NCBI GenBank assembly: GCA_003152975.1
Contig: PMBP01000476.1
Location: forward strand, 1-7,892
Direction of reading: 5' to 3'
DNA length: 7,892 nt
Source of the DNA: Phycisphaerales bacterium
Lineage (GTDB): Bacteria; Planctomycetota; Phycisphaerae; Sedimentisphaerales; Anaerohalosphaeraceae
Shown here: positions 1-7,892 of the stretch, in pieces
Numbering within the stretch: the first letter of the stretch is position 1
How the letters are laid out: each line of letters opens with the position of its first letter
Program-made: the position numbers and the translations under genes
The notes under the pieces: generated by a model
Database searches by the model: none
What the model saw: only the letters and a program-made list of their open reading frames with translations
What the model was told of the DNA's origin: nothing

Positions 1-1017
1 GGCCGGATCGCCCGCAAACCGCCGAAGGTGCAGGAAGAGTTGTGGATGCCGGTGTATGAGAATGATTACCAGCCGTCCGAGGGAACGCTGCGGCCGGAAC
101 CGAAGGATCGGCCGCGGGTTCGCTACGGTAACCGCCATCGCTGGCGGCAGCCCTTCGAGAATCTGGAGGGCTCGCATTGGAACCTGGCGGCGGAAGGGCC
201 GACGGTATTTTCCCTAGCCGGAGAGCCGGACCAGGTCCATGTGATGCAATACAATCCCTCGGCGGGCAAGGATTTTCGGACGACTTACGGGTACAACGAG
301 GCCTATCTCAACCAGGGTATGCCCAGGTGCAGCGACCTGATGGTTCGAATGACGAGCTTTTTCCCGGATCGCGGCGGCATGATCGGGGCGGAATTGGAGA
401 AGGATGGGATTGTCTATCGGGGATTTGTCCGATCGGATGGGACGATGGAGATCGGGCAAGTAAAGGGTGGGGAGTACCAGATGATCGACGATTATCAACC
501 GGTAGCAATCTCCGCGGGATGGCCCGTACCGTTTCAGTTTTCGGTGGTGGATCGGGAAGTCGTCCTGACAGTGGGGCGACATCGGCTGCGCTGCGAGCTG
601 GGGCAACAGCGGGAACAGGCCGGGAAGGCCGACCCCGACGAGCAGCCGATCGTGCGGATTCTCGGGTCGGGGAATGTGACCCTGCGGCATATCGGGGTGT
701 TTCGAGACATCTACTATATCAACACCAACCTCATGCGGGCCGGCGAGGGCAATCCGTTTTCGCTGGGGGCCGATGAGTTTTTTGTCTGCGGCGATAACAG
801 CCCCAACAGTCTGGACGCCCGACTGTGGGCGGTGGAGGGGCAGGGCAACAACGGACAGCAGTACCGGATGGGGGTGGTGCCGCGGGATTACATGATGGGC
901 AAGGCGTTTTTTGTGTACTGGTCCAACGCCTTTCGGCCGACGGCGAATCTGCCGCCGATGATCCCCAACCTCAGCGAGATCGGTTTTATCGTCGGCGGAA
1001 CACCGGGGTCGAATTAG
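1..1017 (+). CDS. lepB: Signal peptidase I, C-terminal part, with a lectin-like insert (5' partial)
   Basis: Membrane-anchored serine protease that removes signal peptides from exported proteins on the outer face of the cytoplasmic membrane. The reading frame is open at the left edge, so the GTG at 28 is not taken as the start; the transmembrane anchor and catalytic Ser and Lys lie outside. Visible residues 1-7 (GRIARKP) look like the strand just after the Lys-containing box D. Box E is clear at visible residues 264-274 (GDNSPNSLDAR), with Ser270, Asp272 and Arg274 kept and the usual Ser of DSR changed to Ala. The typical ending follows (VPRDYMMGKAFFVYWS). Between the two boxes, residues about 40-240 form a beta-rich segment resembling a LamG/concanavalin-type fold and ending in FRDIYYIN, which is much longer than the E. 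coli spacing. No Shine-Dalgarno or promoter can be judged. The family call is firm; the nature of the insert is inferred. Confidence 0.88.
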   Translation, partial: GRIARKPPKVQEELWMPVYENDYQPSEGTLRPEPKDRPRVRYGNRHRWRQPFENLEGSHWNLAAEGPTVFSLAGEPDQVHVMQYNPSAGKDFRTTYGYNEAYLNQGMPRCSDLMVRMTSFFPDRGGMIGAELEKDGIVYRGFVRSDGTMEIGQVKGGEYQMIDDYQPVAISAGWPVPFQFSVVDREVVLTVGRHRLRCELGQQREQAGKADPDEQPIVRILGSGNVTLRHIGVFRDIYYINTNLMRAGEGNPFSLGADEFFVCGDNSPNSLDARLWAVEGQGNNGQQYRMGVVPRDYMMGKAFFVYWSNAFRPTANLPPMIPNLSEIGFIVGGTPGSN

Positions 1018-1047
1018 GATATAGGGTATAGGAGATAGGATTTAGAT
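1013..1047. repeat. Degenerate 7-bp tandem repeat overlapping the lepB stop codon
   Basis: Five successive 7-base units beginning at 1013, 1020, 1027, 1034 and 1041 approximate TATAGGA (variants ATTAGGA, TATAGGG, GATAGGA, TTTAGAT). A further ATAGG lies out of phase at 1051-1055. The TAG stop of lepB (1015-1017) belongs to the first unit. Seen directly; function unknown. It could be a slippage-derived microsatellite or part of a dispersed intergenic repeat. Confidence 0.6.
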
Positions 1048-1079
1048 TGGATAGGAGGGGCTCAGCATTTTCAATTTGG

Positions 1080-1115
1080 ATTCACCACCAAGCCACAAGA
1101 CACCAAGCCGTGAAT
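1080..1115. repeat. CACCAAG-type repeat remnant flanked by a 6-bp inverted repeat
   Basis: ATTCAC (1080-1085) and GTGAAT (1110-1115) are perfect inverted arms. Between them are near-repeats of CACCAAG/CACAAG (1086-1107). From general familiarity, similar imperfect CACCAAG/CACAAAG strings recur between genes in planctomycete and other environmental genomes. Whether this one is dispersed in this genome cannot be seen from one copy. Confidence 0.35.
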
Positions 1116-1137
1116 TTTGAGCTGAAACTGGTAATCG

Positions 1138-1175
1138 TTTTGGAGCCATTTTCGGGGGCGGCGAAATCTCCAAAA
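1138..1175. terminator. Hairpin between lepB and gyrA, possible lepB terminator
   Basis: TTTTGGAG (1138-1145) pairs perfectly with CTCCAAAA (1168-1175). Inside, TTTCG (1150-1154) pairs with CGAAA (1162-1166) around a G-rich 7-base loop, leaving a small asymmetric internal loop. It lies about 120 bp after the lepB stop and upstream of the gyrA promoter, a sensible place to end lepB transcription. It is not followed by a clean T-run on the + strand, so classic intrinsic termination is uncertain. The A/T arms (T's on the left, A's on the right) could help in either direction. Confidence 0.3.
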
Positions 1176-1208
1176 ATTCCTCAAAATTTACGGAGAAAAT
1201 ACGGTTTT
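1172..1208 (+). promoter_or_regulatory. Phased A-tracts upstream of the gyrA promoter (UP-element or bent DNA)
   Basis: A/T tracts at 1172-1178, 1183-1189, 1196-1200 and 1205-1208 are spaced roughly 9-12 bp centre to centre, close to helical phase, and end 15 bp before the -35 box. Phased A-tracts are known to bend DNA, and AT-rich DNA just upstream of -35 can contact the RNA polymerase alpha subunit. The role here is inferred from position and composition. Confidence 0.35.
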
Positions 1209-1223
1209 GGGGGTGTGAAATCA

Positions 1224-1251
1224 TTGACTTTTCGAGCCGTTTCGGTATGAT
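1224..1251 (+). promoter_or_regulatory. Sigma70-type promoter of gyrA
   Basis: TTGACT (1224-1229) and TATGAT (1246-1251) each match the sigma70 consensus at five of six positions, with a 16-bp spacer. Transcription would start near 1258, giving a leader of about 75 nt before gyrA. The spacer and first -10 base hold the 10-bp arm CCGTTTCGGT (1237-1246), whose exact inverse ends 2 bp before the gyrA ATG. A 16-bp spacer is slightly short; promoters of this kind can be supercoiling-sensitive, which would suit gyrase homeostasis, but this is inference. Confidence 0.7.
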
Positions 1252-1252
1252 A

Positions 1253-1329
1253 CCCGTTTCGTATGGAAGCGAAGGAAACGGGGTGAAAACTCCGAGTCAA
1301 AAAGACCTGGATTGGAAGCACCGAAACGG
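1253..1329 (+). promoter_or_regulatory. gyrA leader with two alternative hairpins
   Basis: CCCGTTTC (1253-1260) pairs perfectly with GAAACGGG (1275-1282) across a 14-nt loop. The same left arm, CCGTTTC (1254-1260), can instead pair with GAAACGG at 1323-1329, which ends 2 nt before the ATG and would occlude the initiation region. The two pairings are mutually exclusive. The only purine-rich Shine-Dalgarno candidate is GGAAG at 1314-1318, far from the start, so translation may depend on leader structure. The arms are read directly from the sequence; a regulatory switch is inference. Confidence 0.4.
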
Positions 1330-1331
1330 TT

Positions 1332-4001
<2,670 letters not shown>

Positions 4002-4019
4002 TCGGCAGTCGAGTTCCGT

Positions 4020-5117
4020 ATGGCAGCCAAAAAAACCAACCCAGCCCCGGCGATCCGGAGCGTCTATGTGATCGCCGGGAAGGATGCCTTTCGGGTTCGC
4101 CGCCAGGTGGAAATATTGCTGGAACGGCTCCTGACGCCCGAACAGAGGGGGCTGGCCCTGTATCAGCCCAAAACCCTGGAGGCGAAGGCATCCGATATTT
4201 TGGATGAATTGCGGACACTGCCGTTTCTGACACCGCGGCGAGTGGTGCTGCTGGAAGATGCGGAGTTGTTTCTCCGAAGCGATAATGAAGAAGCCGAAAA
4301 CGAATCTGAGAAACCTTCTTCCCGTAGTTCCAAGGGGGGCCCGTCGAAGAAGGGCGTGCATGTCCGAAAAGCTCCTCCCACGAATCGCGAGATGCTGGAA
4401 AAGTATTTCGACGCGCCCAGTTCGTGCGGGGTGCTGGTCCTGACGGTCAAGAGCTGGCCGAGCAACACCAAGCTGGCCAAGAAGCTGCCCGCCATCGGAG
4501 AACTGATCGAGATCGAGGAACTCAAGCGGTATCAGCTTCCGGCGTTTGTCGTGCAGTGTGCCCGCGATGAATTCAAGAAATCCATCGCGGTGGAGGCCGC
4601 CGAGTTGCTGGTCGAGTGGGTCGGCGATGAGCCGGGAGCGCTGCACAGCGAGATCGAGAAGCTGGCGGTCTTTGTCGATCGGAAGGCGGCGATCACAACC
4701 GAGGATGTCGAATCCCTGACGGGCCATAACCGGGTGTTGGGGGCGTTCGACGTCATCGACAAACTGGTAACGCAGAATCTGGCGGGGGCGATTGATTCCC
4801 TGCGGCAGATGTTCGCGGCCGACAAGTCCGCCGAGTACACGGTGATCGGGGCGTTTGCGTACCATGTCCGACAGTTGATCTCGGCCCGTACGCTGCACGA
4901 GCAGGGCATGTCCGAGGATCAGATTGTCCGGCAGCTCCGGGTACCCCGGTTTCGGGCGGCTACATTGTTCCGGCAGGTCGGCCGGATGGACCTGCGGGTC
5001 CTGGGGGGGCTGTTGTGCGACCTGGCCCGGCTTGATTACGCGGGCAAGTCGGGGCGGGCCCAGATTCCGACGGCGATGGAGCAGTGGGTGATTCAATTGT
5101 CCGGACGGATGGGATAA
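4020..5117 (+). CDS. holA: DNA polymerase III, delta subunit
   Basis: Delta is the clamp-loader subunit that opens the beta sliding clamp during DNA replication. The 365-residue protein has the delta layout: an N-terminal AAA+-like domain (VYVIAGKDAFRVRRQ at about 15-29, RVVLLEDAELFL at about 74-85, CGVLVLTVKSWPS at about 136-148), a lid domain (about 190-235) and a C-terminal helical collar domain with VLGAFDVIDKL and YHVRQLISARTL. As in the family it lacks a working Walker A motif, since delta does not hydrolyse ATP. Residues about 87-122 are an extra charged, Ser/Gly/Lys-rich linker inserted into domain I. The ATG at 4020 lies 18 bp after gyrA and in the same frame, without a good Shine-Dalgarno, so translation coupled to gyrA is likely. 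Sequence similarity in delta is low across phyla, but the motif order supports the call. Confidence 0.9.
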   Translation: MAAKKTNPAPAIRSVYVIAGKDAFRVRRQVEILLERLLTPEQRGLALYQPKTLEAKASDILDELRTLPFLTPRRVVLLEDAELFLRSDNEEAENESEKPSSRSSKGGPSKKGVHVRKAPPTNREMLEKYFDAPSSCGVLVLTVKSWPSNTKLAKKLPAIGELIEIEELKRYQLPAFVVQCARDEFKKSIAVEAAELLVEWVGDEPGALHSEIEKLAVFVDRKAAITTEDVESLTGHNRVLGAFDVIDKLVTQNLAGAIDSLRQMFAADKSAEYTVIGAFAYHVRQLISARTLHEQGMSEDQIVRQLRVPRFRAATLFRQVGRMDLRVLGGLLCDLARLDYAGKSGRAQIPTAMEQWVIQLSGRMG

Positions 5118-5150
5118 CGAGCGAAATCCAAGAGCGAGAATTCAATCATC

Positions 5151-5156
5151 GAGGAG
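5151..5156 (+). promoter_or_regulatory. Strong Shine-Dalgarno of mdh
   Basis: GAGGAG sits 3 nt before the ATG at 5160 and fixes the start of mdh. It is the only clear Shine-Dalgarno in the window; gyrA and holA lack one. No convincing promoter is seen in the 42-bp holA-mdh gap, so mdh may be read from upstream but translated independently. Confidence 0.7.
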
Positions 5157-5159
5157 CTT

Positions 5160-6113
5160 ATGAGTCGAAAGAAGATTGCCGTCATCGGGGCCGGAAATGT
5201 CGGGGCCACCGCCGCGCAGATCGCCGCGTCGAAGGATTTGGGCGATGTGGTGCTGCTGGACATCGTGCAGGGACTGGCGGAAGGCAAGGCGCTGGATATG
5301 TCCGAGTGGGGCGGCGTGGACGCCTTCAGCGGGGCGGTCCGCGGCACGCGGGATTGGAACGACACGGCCGGCAGCGACATCGTCATCATTACCAGCGGTC
5401 TGGCCCGCAAGCCGGGCATGAGCCGCGACGACCTGGTGGCAATGAACACCCGGATCGTGCAGTCGGTGTCGGCGGAAGTGGCCAGAGTTTCGCCAAAAGC
5501 GATCGTGATTGTCGTCAGCAACCCGCTGGATGTGATGGTCCATGTGGCCGGAAGAGTGACGGGATTTCCGCGGAACCGCGTGATGGGCATGGCGGGGGTA
5601 CTGGATTCGGCGCGATTCGCGTTTTTCATCTCCGAGGTTCTGGGGGTCCATGTGGGCGACATCCAGGGCGTGTTGATGGGCGGGCACGGCGACGACATGG
5701 TGCCGCTGCCGCGCTATACCAGCGTGGCGGGGATACCGCTGACGGAGCTGATGGACAAGCCAGCGATCGGCCGGCTGATCGACCGGGCCCGCAAGGGGGG
5801 CATCGAGATCGTCAATTTGCTGGGCTTCAGCGCCTACTATGCGCCGGCGGCCGGGGCGGTGAAGATGGCCGAGGCGATCCTGAAGGATTCGCGTTCGATC
5901 ATGAGCTGCTGTGCCTGGTGCGACGGGCCGTACGGGGTGCGTGGGGCGTTTGTGGGCGTGCCGGTTGTCCTGGGATCCAACGGCGTGGAGAAGGTCGTCG
6001 AGCTTGGGCTCAACGACGACGAGCGGAAGGCCTTTGCCGAGTCGGTGGGCCATGTGCGCGAGCTGGTCGTGAAGGTGGATGGGCTTATGGACGCGGCGGC
6101 CAAACCGGCGTAG
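5160..6113 (+). CDS. mdh: Malate dehydrogenase (NAD, LDH-like tetramer type)
   Basis: Cytoplasmic enzyme that interconverts malate and oxaloacetate with NAD(H) in the TCA cycle. At 317 residues it is the usual length. The Rossmann nucleotide loop is GAGNVG (10-15), and Asp34 at the end of strand 2 suggests NAD rather than NADP. The substrate loop ARKPGMSR places Arg83 and Arg89 on the dicarboxylate; Arg at position 83, where lactate dehydrogenases carry Gln, argues for malate. Asn121 (SNPLD), the Asp149/Arg152 pair (LDSAR) and catalytic His176 (GGHGD) are all present. Near the C-terminus, a CCxxC cluster (Cys250, 251, 254) replaces the commoner PCAAYLEG-like stretch. The gene has a GAGGAG Shine-Dalgarno and ends 18 bp before a convergent gene, with no obvious terminator hairpin between them. 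Confidence 0.96.
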   Translation: MSRKKIAVIGAGNVGATAAQIAASKDLGDVVLLDIVQGLAEGKALDMSEWGGVDAFSGAVRGTRDWNDTAGSDIVIITSGLARKPGMSRDDLVAMNTRIVQSVSAEVARVSPKAIVIVVSNPLDVMVHVAGRVTGFPRNRVMGMAGVLDSARFAFFISEVLGVHVGDIQGVLMGGHGDDMVPLPRYTSVAGIPLTELMDKPAIGRLIDRARKGGIEIVNLLGFSAYYAPAAGAVKMAEAILKDSRSIMSCCAWCDGPYGVRGAFVGVPVVLGSNGVEKVVELGLNDDERKAFAESVGHVRELVVKVDGLMDAAAKPA

Positions 6114-6131
6114 GCCAATTCCACCGCACGG

Positions 6132-7892
6132 CTACTCGTTGGATTCTTCTTCCGGGTGGGCCAGGGCGTCGAGGGAATCGACAATTTTCCGAAGGCGGTC
6201 CGGATTATCTGTTTCCGGCTGATTGTCCACGACCTTATTGAACATGCGAAGCTGTACGGTGATGGCGCCGAGTACCCAGTCGATGTAGTGCAGCTTGTGG
6301 GCGGGTCTGCCGTGGCGTTCCCGCATGAGGCCTTTGCGAATGGCGTCGGTGAAGCGGCCGATGGTCCGTGCGCTCAGGGCCGTAGGGTTGCGGGACCATT
6401 CCTTGAGCTTGCGGTATTGCGTTCGCAGGCGGACGCTGTGGGCCAGTTGCTCGGCGGTGAGGTAGTCGGCCGGGTGATAGAGAACCTGCAGGCCCTTGAG
6501 GGCCAGGATCAGCGTTTCGTAGTTGGCGCGGCTGTCCAGCCGGATAAACTTGTACTGTTGAACATGCGTGGTGGCGTAGGAGGCGGGGCGGTCCACCGCG
6601 ATATCGTCGGCCGACATGTGGTATTTGCGTTTGCTCCGCCGCGCAAAGACCAGTTCCTGGCCGTAGATATTCTGCTCGATCTCGTCGTGCTGCATCCGCG
6701 AAACCCAGACGCGGCCCTGGGCGTCTTCCTGGATGCCGCCGCCCATCGCCAGCAGGCACTTGACGAAGCTGAGCGGCAGGACCTCGTCGTTTTGCATGTC
6801 GCGTTTTCGGATCTGGAATGACAGGTGCAAGCTGTGCGGCCGGACGGGGAAGAAGGCCGCCATTTCGCGGATGAGCTGATTGAGGACCCAGGGATCGTTG
6901 GTGGCCGGCTTGGACAACTCGCCGACGATGTTGAGCCGGCCGGGGGCCATTTCCATGAATCCCTCCCGGCGCGTGCAGGATCGACCCGTATGGTCATCGA
7001 CATAGCCGCCCATCTTCCAACTGAGCACATCGAGGCAGAAATCGTTGAAGTATAGAAAACCGTGATAGGCGGGGTCGTGATCTGTCGGGCTTTTGCTGAC
7101 GGCCCGAAAACCCAGGTTGCTGAATTCCAGCTCGGTTCCCAGCGGCAGCAGTCCCGGCTGGCGGTTGGAGCGGACCCAGTCCACGAGACTTCCGGCGACG
7201 CGGTCGTCGAAAAGAGTGTCGGCGGCGGCGATGGCATATTTGACATAGTCGATCATATCGAATGGACCCTCGGCCGGCATGCTGTCGAGACATCGCTTCT
7301 GGATCAGTTCGACGACGCCTCGATTGGCGTTGATCATCCGCAGGGCGATCAGCAGACTGATCGAGCGGTTGAAATACCGCGGCGAGGTGCCCAGGTGCTC
7401 CATGTCGTAACGGTACCGGGACTGGACCTGCTGTTCGAATTGGTTGAGCAGGATCATCTTGACCAGCAGGGCCAGGTAGTTGGCCAGATAGGGCCGGGCC
7501 TGCGATTCCTTTTTCAGCTCGCGGATGCTCGGGCATGGCCGGTCGAATTCCCGTTCGATGAAATAATCGCTGACGGCGCTCTGGTCCATCTGGCTGGCCA
7601 CGAGGTCTCGCTCGGTCGTGGCCATCAGTTCCCGGCGGGCGCGGCGTTCGACGCTGGCGTCGGGCGATTGTTCGCCGGGGCGGGTGTGAACCTCGAAGAA
7701 TCGTTCGATTCGTTTTCGCAGCCACAGTTCGTGGATCAGGTTGACATGGAAGCGGTCGCCGAATCGTTTTTGCATGTTGGTTCGGCTGACCAGATACGCC
7801 TGGGCCTCGGCCAGACCGCGGGAGGTGTTGACCTTGACGGTTTCCCGCGTGTAATACTTGCCTTCGTAGCGGTCGATTTCGGCCAATGCCGG
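6132..7892 (-). CDS. Putative AIG2/gamma-glutamylcyclotransferase-amidoligase fusion (5' partial)
   Basis: The gene is open at the right edge, so the TTG at 7884-7886 is unlikely to be the start. Residues are counted here from that codon (584 visible). Residues 1-35 (LAEIDRYEGKYYTRETVKV, then AQAYLV) match the C-terminal half of the AIG2-like cyclotransferase fold, with its L..LD.yEg..Y.R..v.v pattern. Residues about 40-240 are mostly helical, charged and unrecognised. Residues about 245-470 resemble a glutamate-cysteine-ligase-fold amidoligase: GTELEF with Glu252 and Glu254, Asp286, FMEMAPGR with Glu312, HSLHLSF with His351 and His354, and YKFIRLDSR with Arg449 and Arg453. Residues 470-584 are helical and end in an acidic tail. 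No signal peptide or membrane segment is visible. If correct, it would form an amide or gamma-glutamyl bond using ATP, with cyclotransferase chemistry alongside. Substrate unknown; the helical parts could have other roles. Confidence 0.5.
   Translation of the reverse strand, partial: PALAEIDRYEGKYYTRETVKVNTSRGLAEAQAYLVSRTNMQKRFGDRFHVNLIHELWLRKRIERFFEVHTRPGEQSPDASVERRARRELMATTERDLVASQMDQSAVSDYFIEREFDRPCPSIRELKKESQARPYLANYLALLVKMILLNQFEQQVQSRYRYDMEHLGTSPRYFNRSISLLIALRMINANRGVVELIQKRCLDSMPAEGPFDMIDYVKYAIAAADTLFDDRVAGSLVDWVRSNRQPGLLPLGTELEFSNLGFRAVSKSPTDHDPAYHGFLYFNDFCLDVLSWKMGGYVDDHTGRSCTRREGFMEMAPGRLNIVGELSKPATNDPWVLNQLIREMAAFFPVRPHSLHLSFQIRKRDMQNDEVLPLSFVKCLLAMGGGIQEDAQGRVWVSRMQHDEIEQNIYGQELVFARRSKRKYHMSADDIAVDRPASYATTHVQQYKFIRLDSRANYETLILALKGLQVLYHPADYLTAEQLAHSVRLRTQYRKLKEWSRNPTALSARTIGRFTDAIRKGLMRERHGRPAHKLHYIDWVLGAITVQLRMFNKVVDNQPETDNPDRLRKIVDSLDALAHPEEESNE
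6477..7154 (-). other. Amidoligase-like domain within the - strand fusion gene
   Basis: Approximate extent of the predicted ligase core (residues about 245-470 of the visible protein). The order E-x-E, then Asp on a strand, Glu, His-x-x-His, and a late Arg on a strand followed by a helix matches how metal- and ATP-binding residues are arranged in the glutamine synthetase/GCS fold. The boundary is estimated by eye and the overall similarity to any named family is low. Confidence 0.4.
7782..7892 (-). other. C-terminal half of an AIG2/GGCT-like domain
   Basis: Pro-Ala-Leu-Ala-Glu-Ile-Asp-Arg-Tyr-Glu-Gly followed by a Tyr-x-Arg-x-x-Val strand and a closing Tyr-Leu-Val strand is the usual end of gamma-glutamylcyclotransferase-like folds. 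The family's N-terminal YGSLr.G-like substrate loop should lie in the missing sequence to the right of the window. Confidence 0.5.

Noticed and set aside
1263..1286. Seven-codon upstream open frame (ATG to TGA) in the gyrA leader
   Set aside because: No ribosome binding site and only about 5 nt from the predicted transcription start; too short to support as a leader peptide.
6114..6131. Possible terminator between mdh and the convergent gene
   Set aside because: The 18-bp gap has no hairpin or T-run. Nearby GGCC pairs are short and expected in GC-rich DNA.
5084..6241. 385-codon + strand frame overlapping mdh
   Set aside because: Its Gly/Arg-rich translation is an out-of-frame reading of mdh, which has all catalytic residues and a good Shine-Dalgarno.
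6156..6821. 221-codon + strand frame opposite the fusion gene
   Set aside because: No recognisable motif; its translation mirrors the codon pattern of the - strand gene, which shows clear structured motifs.

Overview
This 7.9 kb, GC-rich window looks like ordinary chromosome from a bacterium of the Planctomycetota, most likely Phycisphaerae-like. That placement is an inference. It rests on a signal peptidase I carrying a large lectin-like insert, the flavour of the GyrA sequence, and mostly weak ribosome binding sites. No rRNA, tRNA, CRISPR array, insertion sequence or prophage gene is visible.

Layout. Positions 1-1017 (+) hold the C-terminal part of a type I signal peptidase; its start and catalytic Ser/Lys lie to the left. 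Positions 1018-1331 are an AT-richer intergenic region. In order it contains a degenerate 7-bp tandem repeat that includes the lepB stop codon, a CACCAAG-type repeat remnant, a strong hairpin, phased A-tracts, a near-consensus sigma70 promoter, and a leader in which one heptamer and its complement occur four times. Then come gyrA (1332-4001), holA (4020-5117) and mdh (5160-6113), all on the + strand with short gaps of 18 and 42 bp. They probably form one transcription unit driven from the promoter at 1224-1251. gyrA and holA serve DNA topology and clamp loading at the replication fork; mdh is central carbon metabolism and has its own strong Shine-Dalgarno.

On the - strand, converging on mdh with an 18-bp gap, is a long gene (6132-7892) that runs off the right edge. 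Its visible N-terminal end resembles the C-terminal half of an AIG2/gamma-glutamylcyclotransferase domain. A helical region follows, then a segment with the spaced E-x-E, D, E, H and R residues of glutamate-cysteine-ligase-fold amidoligases. This apparent fusion of a predicted amide-bond-forming ligase to a gamma-glutamyl-amine-cleaving domain is the most novel object in the window.

Other points of interest are the gyrA leader, with two mutually exclusive hairpins, one covering the start-codon region, and the GyrA quinolone pocket, where both classical drug-contact residues are replaced (Gln and Gly in place of Ser83 and Asp87, E. coli numbering).
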